Below are positions 34,219-43,725 of a stretch of 64,000 bases of DNA, piece by piece. The notes under the pieces are model-generated. The model saw nothing but the letters and a program-made list of their open reading frames with translations, did no database searches and was not told the origin of the DNA. This DNA comes from Cohnella phaseoli. Lineage in GTDB: Bacteria; Bacillota; Bacilli; Paenibacillales; Paenibacillaceae. Numbering within the stretch: the stretch's first letter is position 1; every line of letters starts with the position of its first letter. The stretch lies in contig NZ_QRDZ01000006.1 in NCBI RefSeq assembly GCF_003386235.1, positions 227,007 through 291,006 on the forward strand, read 5' to 3'. A program made the position numbers and the translations under genes.

Positions 34219-34722
34219 GTGATTGTACATTCGTTCCCGCCGATCATCGATTCCGGGTGCCGGATGCTCGTTCTGGGCAGCATGCCGGGCGCCGCATCCT
34301 TGCAGGCGCATCGATACTATTGGAACCCGCGCAATTATATGTGGCGTATTCTATACGCTTTATTCGGGGACGGGAGGGAGCCGGACGAAGCGTACGAGGA
34401 GCGGCTCGCATTCGCGCTTCGAAGCGGCGTTGCTCTGTGGGATACGATCGCGAGCTGCGAAAGGAAGGGGAGCCTGGACAGCGAAATCCGCCAGGCGGTC
34501 CCGAACGACATCCCGGGTCTGCTGGCCGATTATCCGAACGTGCGGGCGATCGTCTGCAACGGCTCGAAGTCGTTGGCCGAGCTGACCAAGCACTTCGGGG
34601 ATCATCCGGAGGTGCGCAGCCGCGAGTTGATTCGCATGCCGTCCACGAGCCCGATTCCGACTCGAGACTACCGCGGTTTGGAGGACAGGCTGGAGGCTTG
34701 GAAGCGATTGCTTGAATTGTGA
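34219..34722 (+). CDS. DNA-deoxyinosine (hypoxanthine) glycosylase, uracil-DNA glycosylase superfamily
   Basis: A 167-residue Mug-like protein: LVLGSMPGAASLQAHRYYWNPRNYMW is the active-site loop of the hypoxanthine-DNA glycosylase group, with LWDTIASCERKGSLDSEI and VCNGSKSLAEL and the closing SPIPTRDY. It removes deaminated adenine from DNA to start base excision repair. GTG 34219 follows GAAAGGAGAATG. Not in an operon. Confidence 0.9.
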   Translation: MIVHSFPPIIDSGCRMLVLGSMPGAASLQAHRYYWNPRNYMWRILYALFGDGREPDEAYEERLAFALRSGVALWDTIASCERKGSLDSEIRQAVPNDIPGLLADYPNVRAIVCNGSKSLAELTKHFGDHPEVRSRELIRMPSTSPIPTRDYRGLEDRLEAWKRLLEL

Positions 34723-34821
34723 AAAGAGGGCTGGTCCTCAAGAGGTGTTTCCAATTTATTGGATAATAAACTTTTACGACGGATCTATTTACACACATGA
34801 GGTTAGGCAGGGGAATTAGTC

Positions 34822-34990
34822 GAAAATCCGCACAAAGCAATTCGGCTCAGACTCCAACGACGGACGTTTGTAGGAAAATCCGCACAAAGCAATTCGGCTC
34901 AGACTCCAACGACGGACGTTTGTAGGAAAATCCGCACAAAGCAATTCGGCTCAGACGCAAACGACGGACGTTTGTAGGGAAAATCGTATA
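34822..34990. repeat. Three tandem copies of a 52 bp repeat plus a decayed fourth
   Basis: Units begin at 34822, 34874 and 34926 with an exact period of 52 bases; unit start GAAAATCCGCACAAAGCAAT. Units 1 and 2 are identical; unit 3 differs at two bases (GACGCAAACG for GACTCCAACG). A degenerate continuation is seen from 34978 (GGGAAAATCGTATAAATCAA). Each unit contains the partly symmetric AACGACGGACGTTT. There are no unique spacers and no coding frame. It lies in the 527-base interval between the glycosylase and pepF genes. Confidence 0.92.
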
Positions 34991-35059
34991 AATCAACCAA
35001 GATCGGGGATTGTACGCCTCTAAAGCGTCTTCGATAATTACACGAATAACTTCGAGGAA

Positions 35060-35246
35060 TTATCTGGAGGTGTTGTGGGTCATGATTAGCCCTGGAGACT
35101 GCCTCATACGCTCCTGAAACCTTGTAACGGGTTTACCCATTCAGGTTTCAGGAGCGTATAGCAGCGGAAGGAGGTACATCCCCCTCGGACCTTTATCGTC
35201 GATCATCTTTCATAGCAACTTGAAGTGGTTATGGAACAGCCTTATT
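35060..35246 (-). mobile_element. Second copy of the hairpin MITE-like element, inverted relative to copy 1
   Basis: Read on the minus strand from 35246 it shares with the element at 5790-6011 the TIR-like GGCTGTtCCAT, GCTATGAAAG, AGGGGGATGT, CTATACGCTCCTGAAA, TTTCAGGAGCGTATGAGGCAG and TCTCC in the same order and spacing. The core is a perfect 16 bp stem, ATACGCTCCTGAAACC (35106-35121) and GGTTTCAGGAGCGTAT (35144-35159), with an inner GGGTTTACCC. The distal end has diverged and a second terminal repeat was not identified. It ends within about 8 bases of the pepF stop codon and could serve as that gene's terminator structure. Confidence 0.7.
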
Positions 35247-35249
35247 TCG

Positions 35250-37046
35250 TTATTTCGTCATTTGCTCCATCTGTTCGATCAAATTCTCGAATACGCTCAT
35301 CGCCTGGCGAATCGGCTCAGGGGAGGACATATCGACGCCGGCCGTTTTTAGAATGTTGATCGAATAGTCTTTGCCGCCGCTTCTCAGGAAGCCGAGGTAG
35401 CGGTCGACGGCAGGCTGGCCCTCGTCGAGAATCTGTTTGGCAAAGCTTGTCGCGGCGGAGAAGCCGGTCGCGTACTTGAATACGTAGAAGCTCGTGTAGA
35501 AATGGGGAATTCGCGCCCATTCCATTTCGATGTCTTTGTCGACAACCATGTCTTTGCCGTAATATTTCACGTTCAAGTCGTAGTAGATCGAGCTTAACTC
35601 CTGAGGCGTCAGCGCTTCTCCGTTTTCCGCTTTCGCATGAATGATTTTCTCGAACTCCGCGAACATCGTCTGACGGAATACCGTCGTCCGGAATTGATCC
35701 GCATAGTAGGTGAGCAAATACATTTTTTCCTTCGGATCGGTCGACTTGCCCAGCAAGTAGTTCATCAACAGCGCTTCGTTCAGCGTGGAGGCGACTTCGG
35801 CCAAGAAAATCGTATATTGCGCGTCGCGATACTCGTTGCTCTCGTCCGAGAAGTAGGAATGCAGAGCGTGGCCCATCTCATGCGTGAGCGTAAACATGCT
35901 GTTCAAATTGTCGTTATGGTTGAGCAGCACATACGGATGCGTGCCGTAGGCGCCCCAGCTGTATGCCCCGCTGCGCTTGCCTTGGTTTTCGTAGATGTCG
36001 ATCCAGCCGCTGTCGAAGCCCTCCTGAAGCACTTTGCGATAGTTGTCGCCAAGCGGGGAGAGGCTGTCGTACACCGTTTTCTTCGCTTCCTCGTAGGTGA
36101 TGTTCAGGTCGAACTCTTCGACGAGCGGAGCGAACAGGTCGTACATATGCAATTCGTCCAGCTTAAGCAGCTTCTTGCGCAGGTCCATATAGCGGTGCAT
36201 CAACGGTAAAAATTCATGAATGGTCGAGATCAGGTTATCGTAGACGGACTGCGGAACGTTGTCTCCGAACAGCGACATCTCCAGAGCGGAAGGATAATTC
36301 CGGGCTTTGGCGTAAAACAGGTTTTTCGTCACGTTGGCGTTTAAGGTAGCGGCCAGCGTGTTGCGCCATTTGCCGTACGTGTCGTACATGGCCTTGAAGG
36401 CATCCCGCCGCACGTCCCGGTTTTTGCTTTCCAGAAATTGAATGTATCTACCGTGGGTCAGCTCGACTTCTTCGCCTTGCTCGTTTTTCACCTTAGGGAA
36501 CTTCAGGTCGGCATTGTTCATCATTCCGAAGATGGTGCTAGGGGCTTGCGATACATTGCCGACTTGGGCCAGCAGCGCTTCTTCGCTCTTGGAGAGCGTA
36601 TGCGGCTTCTGACGAAGCATTTCCTCCAGAGTACGCTTGTACTTGGAGAGAGACGGATCGGCGATGAGCCCGGTCAATTGCTGTTCGGACAGGGCGAGAA
36701 TTTCGGGCGTAATGAACGAGGTCGCCTCGCCGACTTCTACGCTAAGCTTCTTGGACTTGTCGGACAACGCCTGATATTTCGGCTCGGCCATATCTTCATG
36801 GTGCCGCATGTTGGAGTATACGTAAAGCCGTTCGGTCAGCTGGGAAATTTGCTCGTCAAGAGCAAAGCAGCCGGCTATGGCGGCTGCATCCTGCAGCTTG
36901 CCCTGGTAGGCGGCGATCTCGCCCTTCAGCTTCTTGACCTCGCTGTATTCGGCATCCCATGCTTGTTGATTCGGATATAGATCTTCGAGTTTCCAACGGT
37001 GCTCCTGCGACACTTCGGATCTTGCGGCGACTTGTTTCATAGACAT
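35250..37046 (-). CDS. pepF: Oligoendopeptidase F (M3B metallopeptidase)
   Basis: A 598-residue zinc peptidase with active site TLTHEMGHALHSYFS and the distal Glu in FLAEVASTLNEALL, the M3 signature. It cleaves peptides of about 7-17 residues in the cytoplasm. The start at 37046 (MSMKQVAARSEV) is chosen because AGGAGG lies seven bases upstream and the family begins here. A second in-frame ATG at 37148 also has a good GGAGG site and would add 34 residues forming a plausible signal peptide (LILPLTASVAALSLLCTAVSA|DYDP), giving an exported 632-residue form. The gene is followed by MITE copy 2. Confidence 0.93.
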   Translation of the reverse strand: MSMKQVAARSEVSQEHRWKLEDLYPNQQAWDAEYSEVKKLKGEIAAYQGKLQDAAAIAGCFALDEQISQLTERLYVYSNMRHHEDMAEPKYQALSDKSKKLSVEVGEATSFITPEILALSEQQLTGLIADPSLSKYKRTLEEMLRQKPHTLSKSEEALLAQVGNVSQAPSTIFGMMNNADLKFPKVKNEQGEEVELTHGRYIQFLESKNRDVRRDAFKAMYDTYGKWRNTLAATLNANVTKNLFYAKARNYPSALEMSLFGDNVPQSVYDNLISTIHEFLPLMHRYMDLRKKLLKLDELHMYDLFAPLVEEFDLNITYEEAKKTVYDSLSPLGDNYRKVLQEGFDSGWIDIYENQGKRSGAYSWGAYGTHPYVLLNHNDNLNSMFTLTHEMGHALHSYFSDESNEYRDAQYTIFLAEVASTLNEALLMNYLLGKSTDPKEKMYLLTYYADQFRTTVFRQTMFAEFEKIIHAKAENGEALTPQELSSIYYDLNVKYYGKDMVVDKDIEMEWARIPHFYTSFYVFKYATGFSAATSFAKQILDEGQPAVDRYLGFLRSGGKDYSINILKTAGVDMSSPEPIRQAMSVFENLIEQMEQMTK

Positions 37047-37195
37047 CTTCAACCTCCTGAATAATGGATCGTAATCGGCCGAGACGGCGGTGCACAGCAA
37101 AGACAGCGCCGCGACCGAAGCGGTCAGCGGCAAGATAAGCTTCTTCATGACGGGCCTCCGGTCTTGGAATAAGTTTCCGGAGTAGTATGCCCCTG

Positions 37196-37375
37196 TTAAG
37201 CGCCGATAATGAAGAGGTTATAGACGATCAGGAAAAAAGCGAACAGCACAAGCGCAATCGTAATAATAGCCATGGGTCGCCGCATTCGCTCGGGAACCCG
37301 ATCCCGGGTCAATATCAGCACGACGGCTAGGCAGAATGACGAGATGATAAAGATCAGATTGGCTTCGTTATTCAT
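37196..37375 (-). CDS. Small two-helix membrane protein, 59 residues
   Basis: Below the usual length cut-off. The product (start MNNEANLIFIISSFCLAVVL, end LFAFFLIVYNLFIIGA) has two hydrophobic helices (about 5-24 and 36-57) separated by a basic loop RDRVPERMRRP. ATG 37375 follows GGAGTCCGCCCTCGA. It lies between pepF and another small gene on the same strand. No function recognised; the hydrophobic pattern and positive loop make it a likely real protein rather than a chance frame. Confidence 0.6.
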   Translation of the reverse strand: MNNEANLIFIISSFCLAVVLILTRDRVPERMRRPMAIITIALVLFAFFLIVYNLFIIGA

Positions 37376-37423
37376 TCGAGGGCGGACTCCTTTGCAATCT
37401 CAACTATTCGGAATGGAGCTGAA

Positions 37424-37657
37424 TCAGATCGATTTCAATTTCTCCATCGTATTTCGCAGTCCTTCTTCCCCATCCGGGAAATCCTCGGGCAAAAATCGTT
37501 TTTGGGCCCAATCCATCATCTCCGGGCGGCTGAGGAACTTGTGGCAGGTTTCGCCCCACTGCTCGGAAATTTCGCGGACGACCAGCGTCTTGCCCTGAAC
37601 TTCTACAGTCAGCATATTGTAGTTATCATGTTTATAGACGGTATGTTTAGCGAACAT
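37424..37657 (-). CDS. Small hypothetical protein, 77 residues
   Basis: Starts at ATG 37657 after AGGAGTG (MFAKHTVYKHDNYNMLTVEV); the longer frame to 37726 lacks a Shine-Dalgarno. Soluble, acidic C-terminal half (FLPEDFPDGEEGLRNTMEKL), conserved-looking VVREISEQWGETCHKFLSRPEMM. No family recognised with confidence. Same strand as the 59-residue membrane protein and pepF. Confidence 0.7.
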   Translation of the reverse strand: MFAKHTVYKHDNYNMLTVEVQGKTLVVREISEQWGETCHKFLSRPEMMDWAQKRFLPEDFPDGEEGLRNTMEKLKSI

Positions 37658-37858
37658 AGAACACTCCTGGGCTAGGGCAGCAAATGCCGTTTTTTTCATC
37701 ATAGAAGAGTTCAACAGAGAAATCAATGTAACGCTGGAAAATCGAGGTTGACAGTGCGGATGATCTATGGGATTCTACTATGAAATCCGCCAGAGGGCGG
37801 GTGGAGCTAGCAGCCGAGTTGAGATGAGATGGATGAGACGAGAGGAGAACGGAATCAG

Positions 37859-38584
37859 ATGACAAATGAAAAAGCTGTGCCGGCGTATCCGCAGACGGGG
37901 GTCGCCTCGACCTGCCGTTCGTTCGACGAGTACTGCGCCATGTTTAAGCTGGACCCTGCGAATTTGACAGGCCCCGTGCTCGACGTAGCGGGGGGAGCAT
38001 CCTCCTTTACCGCTCATCTGCACGCGAAGGGGGTGCGAGCGATGGCTGCCGATCCTTTCTATGAAGGAATTACGGATGAGATCATCGCAACGGGGTACAA
38101 GGAGATCGAGACCGCTTCGGCTAAAATTGCCGCGATGGCCGCGAGCTTTGATTGGAGCTATTACGGTTCTCCGGAGCGTCAGCGCGAGATCCGGGAACGA
38201 TCCATGACGCTGTTCGCGGAGGATTTCCGCAAGGAGGATGCTTGGTCGCGATATTTCGCTGCCGCGCTTCCCCGGTTGCCGTTCGAGAACGATACGTTCG
38301 AGCTTGCTCTGTGCAGTCATTTTCTATTTTTATATGCCGATGCTTTTGACGAGCATTTTCATGCAGCCGCCCTGCGGGAGCTTATTCGCGTACTTCGTCC
38401 CGGCGGGGAGCTTAGAGTGTATCCGCTTGTCACGTTAAAATGGGAGCCATGCTCCTTTTTGAATAGGGCTATCGAAGGGCTGGCGGACGTCGCCTCCCAT
38501 GAGCTTCTTCCGGCGGGTTTGCCGTTTACGCCCGTTCGCAGTCCGCTATTGAAACTGGTTAAAAGAGGGAGCGGTGAAGGCTGA
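37859..38584 (+). CDS. Class I SAM-dependent methyltransferase
   Basis: A 241-residue protein with a SAM-binding motif I-like VLDVAGGASSFTAHLHAKG, an FELALCSHFLFLY motif and ALRELIRVLRPGGELRVYP, as in the methyltransferase 11 group. Substrate unknown. ATG 37859 is chosen (AGAGGAGA ten bases upstream); ATG 37829 is an alternative adding ten residues. Alone on its transcript, directly before the cold-shock gene. Confidence 0.85.
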   Translation: MTNEKAVPAYPQTGVASTCRSFDEYCAMFKLDPANLTGPVLDVAGGASSFTAHLHAKGVRAMAADPFYEGITDEIIATGYKEIETASAKIAAMAASFDWSYYGSPERQREIRERSMTLFAEDFRKEDAWSRYFAAALPRLPFENDTFELALCSHFLFLYADAFDEHFHAAALRELIRVLRPGGELRVYPLVTLKWEPCSFLNRAIEGLADVASHELLPAGLPFTPVRSPLLKLVKRGSGEG

Positions 38585-38623
38585 AAAGCTCCTAAAGAAT
38601 GGATAATTAACGGCCAGAATATA

Positions 38624-38652
38624 TTGCAAAAAAGGGTAATTTCGGTTATAAT
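38624..38652 (+). promoter_or_regulatory. Promoter of the cold-shock gene
   Basis: TTGCAA (38624-38629) and TATAAT (38647-38652) with exactly 17 bases between them, about 40 bases before the Shine-Dalgarno TAGGAGG. Strong sigma-A promoter. Confidence 0.82.
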
Positions 38653-38697
38653 CATCGTATTCGCCGATCGACGGCGAGATTTTAGGAGGTTTTTCAT

Positions 38698-38895
38698 TTG
38701 AGAGGAACAGTAAAATGGTTTAACGCAGAAAAAGGATACGGATTTATCTCCGTAGAAGACGGAAACGATGTATTCGTTCACTTCTCGGCAATCCAAGGCG
38801 ATGGCTTCAAGACTTTGGAAGAAGGTCAAGAAGTTGAGTTCGAAATTACGCAAGGCAATCGCGGTGCTCAAGCGTCCAACGTGGTTAAACTGTAA
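38698..38895 (+). CDS. Cold-shock protein (CSD nucleic-acid chaperone)
   Basis: A 65-residue OB-fold protein with RNP1 KGYGFISV and RNP2 VFVHFSAI, full family length. It binds single-stranded RNA/DNA and keeps mRNA unstructured in growth or cold. Starts with TTG 38698 eight bases after TAGGAGG; the first residues [12 protein letters not shown] confirm the start. Confidence 0.96.
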   Translation: MRGTVKWFNAEKGYGFISVEDGNDVFVHFSAIQGDGFKTLEEGQEVEFEITQGNRGAQASNVVKL

Positions 38896-38936
38896 GTCTG
38901 CGAGCCAGACTTGCTTCTCATATCACGAACAGCAGC

Positions 38937-38965
38937 GAAACCCCTGGTCTACCGGGGGTTTTGTT
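38937..38965 (+). terminator. Terminator of the cold-shock gene
   Basis: AAACCCC pairs with GGGGTTTT across TGGTCTACCG. An extra stem AAGTCTG/CAGACTT (38894-38912) precedes it. Confidence 0.78.
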
Positions 38966-39129
38966 TATTTGTGTTGGGGAAAAGCGGCGGGATCAGACTA
39001 TGTAGTGTATTTGAACTGCATGGCGTGCCCCGAATTTTCCTCCCCCTTTGACCGTATGGCAGCCCAAGTGGTAAAATAATTGGTGATTTTTATCGATTCA
39101 ATTCCTATGTTCCCTGGGGGTACAAAGTT

Positions 39130-39873
39130 ATGCCAAAATTCAAGCTGTTCGCCGACCGCAAGGGGAAAGCCGATCAAGCTAAAAACAACCGTTTCGTGAA
39201 GCTGGCACGTGAAATCTACGTGCAGGCGCGCAAGGGCGGCCCGAATCCGGAATCCAATTACGGACTCAGAAGCGCCATCGCCAGCGCTCGCGCGATCCAG
39301 ATGCCGGCCGACAATATCGACAGAGCGATCAAGAAAGCGGCAGGAGCCGGAGAAGGCGACGACTACGAGGAAATTATGTACGAAGGATACGGACCGGGCG
39401 GCGTGGCGATCATGGTGAAATGCCTGACGGACAATCGCAATCGGACCGCTTCGGACGTTCGCTCGATTTTCGGCAAACGCGGCGGAAATTTGGGAGAATC
39501 GGGCTGCGTATCCTATATGTTCGATCATAAAGGACTGCTCGTCATTCCTCGCGACGAGAGCTCGCCGGATGAAGACAGTTTTATGATGGAAGCGCTGGAA
39601 GCCGGAGCCGAGGACGTCGTCATCAGCGACGAGAGCTTCGAAGTTTTGTCTACGCCGGAGGATTACGAAGCGGTGAAAGGCAAGCTGGAAGAGGCGGGTT
39701 ACAAATTCGAGACGGCAAGCGTTCGCTGGCTTCCGCAAAATACGGTGGCTGCGGAAGGCGAAAATGCCGAGAAGCTGATGAAGATGATGGACGCATTCGA
39801 GGATAACGACGACGTACAGGATGTGTACCACAATTTCGAGATCAGCGACGAAGAGATGGAGCGCCTGAGCTAA
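39130..39873 (+). CDS. YebC/PmpR (TACO1) family protein
   Basis: A 247-residue protein with the family pattern MPKFKLFADRKGKADQAKNN, LAREIYVQARKGGPNPESN, RAIQMPADNIDRAIKKAAG, YEGYGPGGVAIMVKCLTDN and SGCVSYMFDHKG. The DRKGKADQAK start is that of the YeeN subgroup rather than canonical YebC. Members act on transcription or, as more recently shown for relatives, on translation of difficult (proline-rich) stretches; which applies here is not decided by sequence. Confidence 0.92.
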   Translation: MPKFKLFADRKGKADQAKNNRFVKLAREIYVQARKGGPNPESNYGLRSAIASARAIQMPADNIDRAIKKAAGAGEGDDYEEIMYEGYGPGGVAIMVKCLTDNRNRTASDVRSIFGKRGGNLGESGCVSYMFDHKGLLVIPRDESSPDEDSFMMEALEAGAEDVVISDESFEVLSTPEDYEAVKGKLEEAGYKFETASVRWLPQNTVAAEGENAEKLMKMMDAFEDNDDVQDVYHNFEISDEEMERLS

Positions 39874-39910
39874 GCCGACCCGAGAGCGCCGGACGGGTTT
39901 CATAACGGAC

Positions 39911-39938
39911 AAAAAAGAGGCCGAGAGGCCTCTTTTTA
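39911..39938. terminator. Bidirectional terminator between yebC-family gene and mnmA
   Basis: AAAAAGAGGCC pairs with GGCCTCTTTTT around GAGA; T-runs on both strands. Confidence 0.88.
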
Positions 39939-39977
39939 GCGGGACAAGCATCCGAAACGCTGTGCAGTAGCTTGCGA

Positions 39978-41222
<1,245 letters not shown>

Positions 41223-41323
41223 TCACGTTTTTTTTGCCCACAAAGAGAATAGTTGTGATAACATATATTTATTATGGGGATACCCTCCATTTTCCGACGA
41301 CGGCATGAAAGCAGGTGTTCGAA

Positions 41324-41743
41324 TTGAAAATTTCGACTAAAGGCCGCTACGGCTTAACGATCATGATGGAGCTTGCGGCTAAATTCGGCGAAGGGCCGAT
41401 TTCATTAAAAAGCATTGCAGAGAAAAACAGCCTGTCCGAGCACTACTTGGAGCAGCTGATTGCGCCTCTGCGCAACGCAGGTCTCGTCAAGAGCGTGCGC
41501 GGTGCGTATGGCGGCTACATTCTCTCGAAGGATCCGGAGACGATCTCATCCGGAGACGTCATCCGTATTCTTGAAGGTCCGATCAGTCCGGTAGATTTTA
41601 CAGAAGAGGACGATCCGGCGAAACGCGATTTGTGGCTCAAAATTCGCGACAGCATCGCGGAAGTGCTCGACTCTACGACGCTTCACGATCTGATCACGTT
41701 CAAGGGCGAGGACAAGCTCAACAACTACATGTTCTACATTTAA
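41324..41743 (+). CDS. cymR: Rrf2-family regulator, CymR type
   Basis: A 139-residue winged-helix protein: KISTKGRYGLTIMMELAAKF, SLKSIAEKNSLSEHYLEQLI, RNAGLVKSVRGAYGGYILSK. There are no three clustered cysteines, so it does not look like an Fe-S IscR and fits CymR, the repressor of cysteine and sulfur uptake genes. Start taken as TTG 41324 after AGGTG; GTG 41315 adds FE. Upstream of the cysteine desulfurase, whose relatives CymR accompanies in Bacillales. Confidence 0.9.
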   Translation: MKISTKGRYGLTIMMELAAKFGEGPISLKSIAEKNSLSEHYLEQLIAPLRNAGLVKSVRGAYGGYILSKDPETISSGDVIRILEGPISPVDFTEEDDPAKRDLWLKIRDSIAEVLDSTTLHDLITFKGEDKLNNYMFYI

Positions 41744-41785
41744 TAAGCGATAGTTCAAAAAGATCGGTGAAGCGAGGGGCGCGGC

Positions 41786-42931
41786 TTGAATTCCATATAC
41801 TTCGACCATGCGGCAACGACTCCGATGCATGCGGCGGCAATCGAGGCTTACGTCGAGGTTGCGTCTGCAGGGCCGAGCAACCCTTCCAGCCTTCACGCGG
41901 CCGGCCGCGCGGCGCGGGAGCGAATCTCCGTCGCCAGGGACGCGCTCGCGGAGGCGCTTGGTTGCTCCCCGACGGAGCTCGTCTTCACGGGCAGCGGAAC
42001 GGAGAGCGATAATTCCGCTCTATTCGGAGCCGCGCGCGCTCAGCGGCTGAAAGGCCGCAGCGGAATCGTCACGGCGGCGGTCGAGCATCATGCGGTGCTA
42101 AACGCCTGCCGTCAGCTTGAAGCGGAAGGCTTCGAGCTGACGATTCTTCCTGTGGACGAACACGGGGTAGTTCGACTTGAGGATGCGGAGTCGGCTATAA
42201 ACGAGAACACCGCGGTCGTCAGCGTCATGGCCGGCAACAACGAAACGGGCACGCTCCAGCCAATCGCCAAGATCGGGGAACTCGCACGGCGTCACGGCGC
42301 TGTCATGCATGTCGATGCGGTACAAGCATTCGGCTATTTGTCGATTGATTTTCGCGAGCTTCCGATTGATCTGTTGAGCGTGTCGGCCCACAAAATCAAC
42401 GGCCCGCAAGGCGTAGGCCTATTATACGTACGCAGAGGGACGCCGTGGCTGCCGATGCTCTACGGGGGCTCTCAGGAGCGCAGCCGCCGGGCGGGAACGG
42501 AGAACGTTGCCGGAATTGCGGCATTCGCCGCTGCGGCAAAACTGGCTTGCCTCAATCGGCACAACCGCTGGGAGCACGCCGAGAGCATAAGAGCCGAGGT
42601 GTTGCGGCAATTGTCGGAGCAGCTCGGACCAGAGCGATTTGTCGTAAACGGCCATCAGGATGACCGGCTTCCCCATGTGCTCAACGTGAGTTTTCCCGGC
42701 ATCTCCTCCGAAAGCATGCTGATGAATTTGGATCTCGCGGGCGTCGCCGCTTCCGGCGGTTCCGCGTGCAATTCGGGCTCCCTGAAACCTTCCCATGTGC
42801 TTGAGGCCATGAATCTTCCTTCCGACAGAATCGTTTCCGCTGTACGTTTCAGCTTCGGTTTGGGCAATACTATAGATGAAGCCGAAAAAATGGTGAAAAT
42901 TATTGCAACTATTTCAGCCCGTTATGCGTAA
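41786..42931 (+). CDS. yrvO: Cysteine desulfurase (YrvO/NifS-like)
   Basis: A 381-residue PLP enzyme starting with TTG 41786: YFDHAATTPMHAAA, GTESDNSALFG, VMAGNNETGTLQP, the PLP lysine in SVSAHKINGPQGVGLLY and the active cysteine loop ASGGSACNSGSLKPSHVL. It mobilises sulfur from cysteine as an enzyme persulfide, most directly for MnmA encoded divergently nearby. Confidence 0.95.
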   Translation: MNSIYFDHAATTPMHAAAIEAYVEVASAGPSNPSSLHAAGRAARERISVARDALAEALGCSPTELVFTGSGTESDNSALFGAARAQRLKGRSGIVTAAVEHHAVLNACRQLEAEGFELTILPVDEHGVVRLEDAESAINENTAVVSVMAGNNETGTLQPIAKIGELARRHGAVMHVDAVQAFGYLSIDFRELPIDLLSVSAHKINGPQGVGLLYVRRGTPWLPMLYGGSQERSRRAGTENVAGIAAFAAAAKLACLNRHNRWEHAESIRAEVLRQLSEQLGPERFVVNGHQDDRLPHVLNVSFPGISSESMLMNLDLAGVAASGGSACNSGSLKPSHVLEAMNLPSDRIVSAVRFSFGLGNTIDEAEKMVKIIATISARYA

Positions 42932-42963
42932 TACATAACAAGACGCTGAAGTTAGGAGCCCGC

Positions 42964-43515
42964 ATGTTTCAAGTGGAGCGCATTCTCGGTTTGCCGGTGC
43001 TGTTCGAGAGCGGCAAAAGCGTCGGAAAAATCAAGGATTTGTGGTTTGACGAATTTTGGCGGTTGGTCGGAGTCGTGCTGGACAGGCACACGCGATCGGG
43101 ACTGTTCCGCAAATTGTCCAAGATTGTTTATTGGAAGGATATCGTTCATCTTGGCGAAGACGCTTTGTTGATTCGCAACGCAGCGGCTGTCGCGTCCATT
43201 AACGGCAAAGAGCTGCTAAGGACGTTCCATTCCGGAATCGTCCGCTTGAAGGATATGCCAGTCTATACAATTGAAGGACAATATTTAGGCAAAGTATCGG
43301 ATGTTTATTTTAAGCCATCCGAGGGTACACAAATAATAGGATACGAGTTGACGGACGGGTTTCTCGCGGACGTGATGGAAGGAAGACGGCAGCTGTTTCT
43401 GCCTGACGCATCGGATAAGATGACGCTGGGCGACGACGCCATATTGGTGCCTGCTTCTTACGAACGGATTTTGACGAGAGAGCCGACGTGGAAAGCGACA
43501 GGTGAAGACGGATGA
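42964..43515 (+). CDS. yrrD: PRC-barrel domain protein (YrrD-like)
   Basis: A 183-residue protein with two PRC-barrel halves (FQVERILGLPVLFESGKSVGKIKDLWFDE and VRLKDMPVYTIEGQYLGKVSDVYF). The internal duplication is visible. Function unknown; conserved in Bacillales downstream of cysteine desulfurase. ATG 42964 follows AGGAGCCCGC. Its end overlaps the zinc-ribbon gene. Confidence 0.88.
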   Translation: MFQVERILGLPVLFESGKSVGKIKDLWFDEFWRLVGVVLDRHTRSGLFRKLSKIVYWKDIVHLGEDALLIRNAAAVASINGKELLRTFHSGIVRLKDMPVYTIEGQYLGKVSDVYFKPSEGTQIIGYELTDGFLADVMEGRRQLFLPDASDKMTLGDDAILVPASYERILTREPTWKATGEDG

Positions 43516-43718
43516 TGAGATGTCCGAATTGCAGTTCTAAAGATATCGGTAAAATCGGTTCCCATCAATTTTATTGCTGGAGCTGTTTTATCGAGCTGAC
43601 GGTTAACGGAGAGAAGATGTCGGTTTACCAGGTGGAAGAGGACGGCACTTTAAGCTCGCTCGACGATTTGTTCTTCGAGGAAGCGATCCCGGCCCATATT
43701 CACGCCAACGGCATGTAA
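43512..43718 (+). CDS. Small zinc-ribbon protein, 68 residues
   Basis: Two CxxC pairs, CPNC and CWSC, 16 residues apart, form a rubredoxin-like zinc knuckle at the N-terminus; the C-terminal half is acidic (VEEDGTLSSLDDLFFEEAIP). It starts within the yrrD stop region (ATGATG), so the two are translated together. Role unknown. Confidence 0.82.
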   Translation: MMRCPNCSSKDIGKIGSHQFYCWSCFIELTVNGEKMSVYQVEEDGTLSSLDDLFFEEAIPAHIHANGM

Positions 43719-43725
43719 AGAGAAG

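Noticed and set aside
34822..34990. CRISPR array
   Set aside because: The 52-base units are directly adjacent with no unique spacers between them, and no cas gene is in the window.
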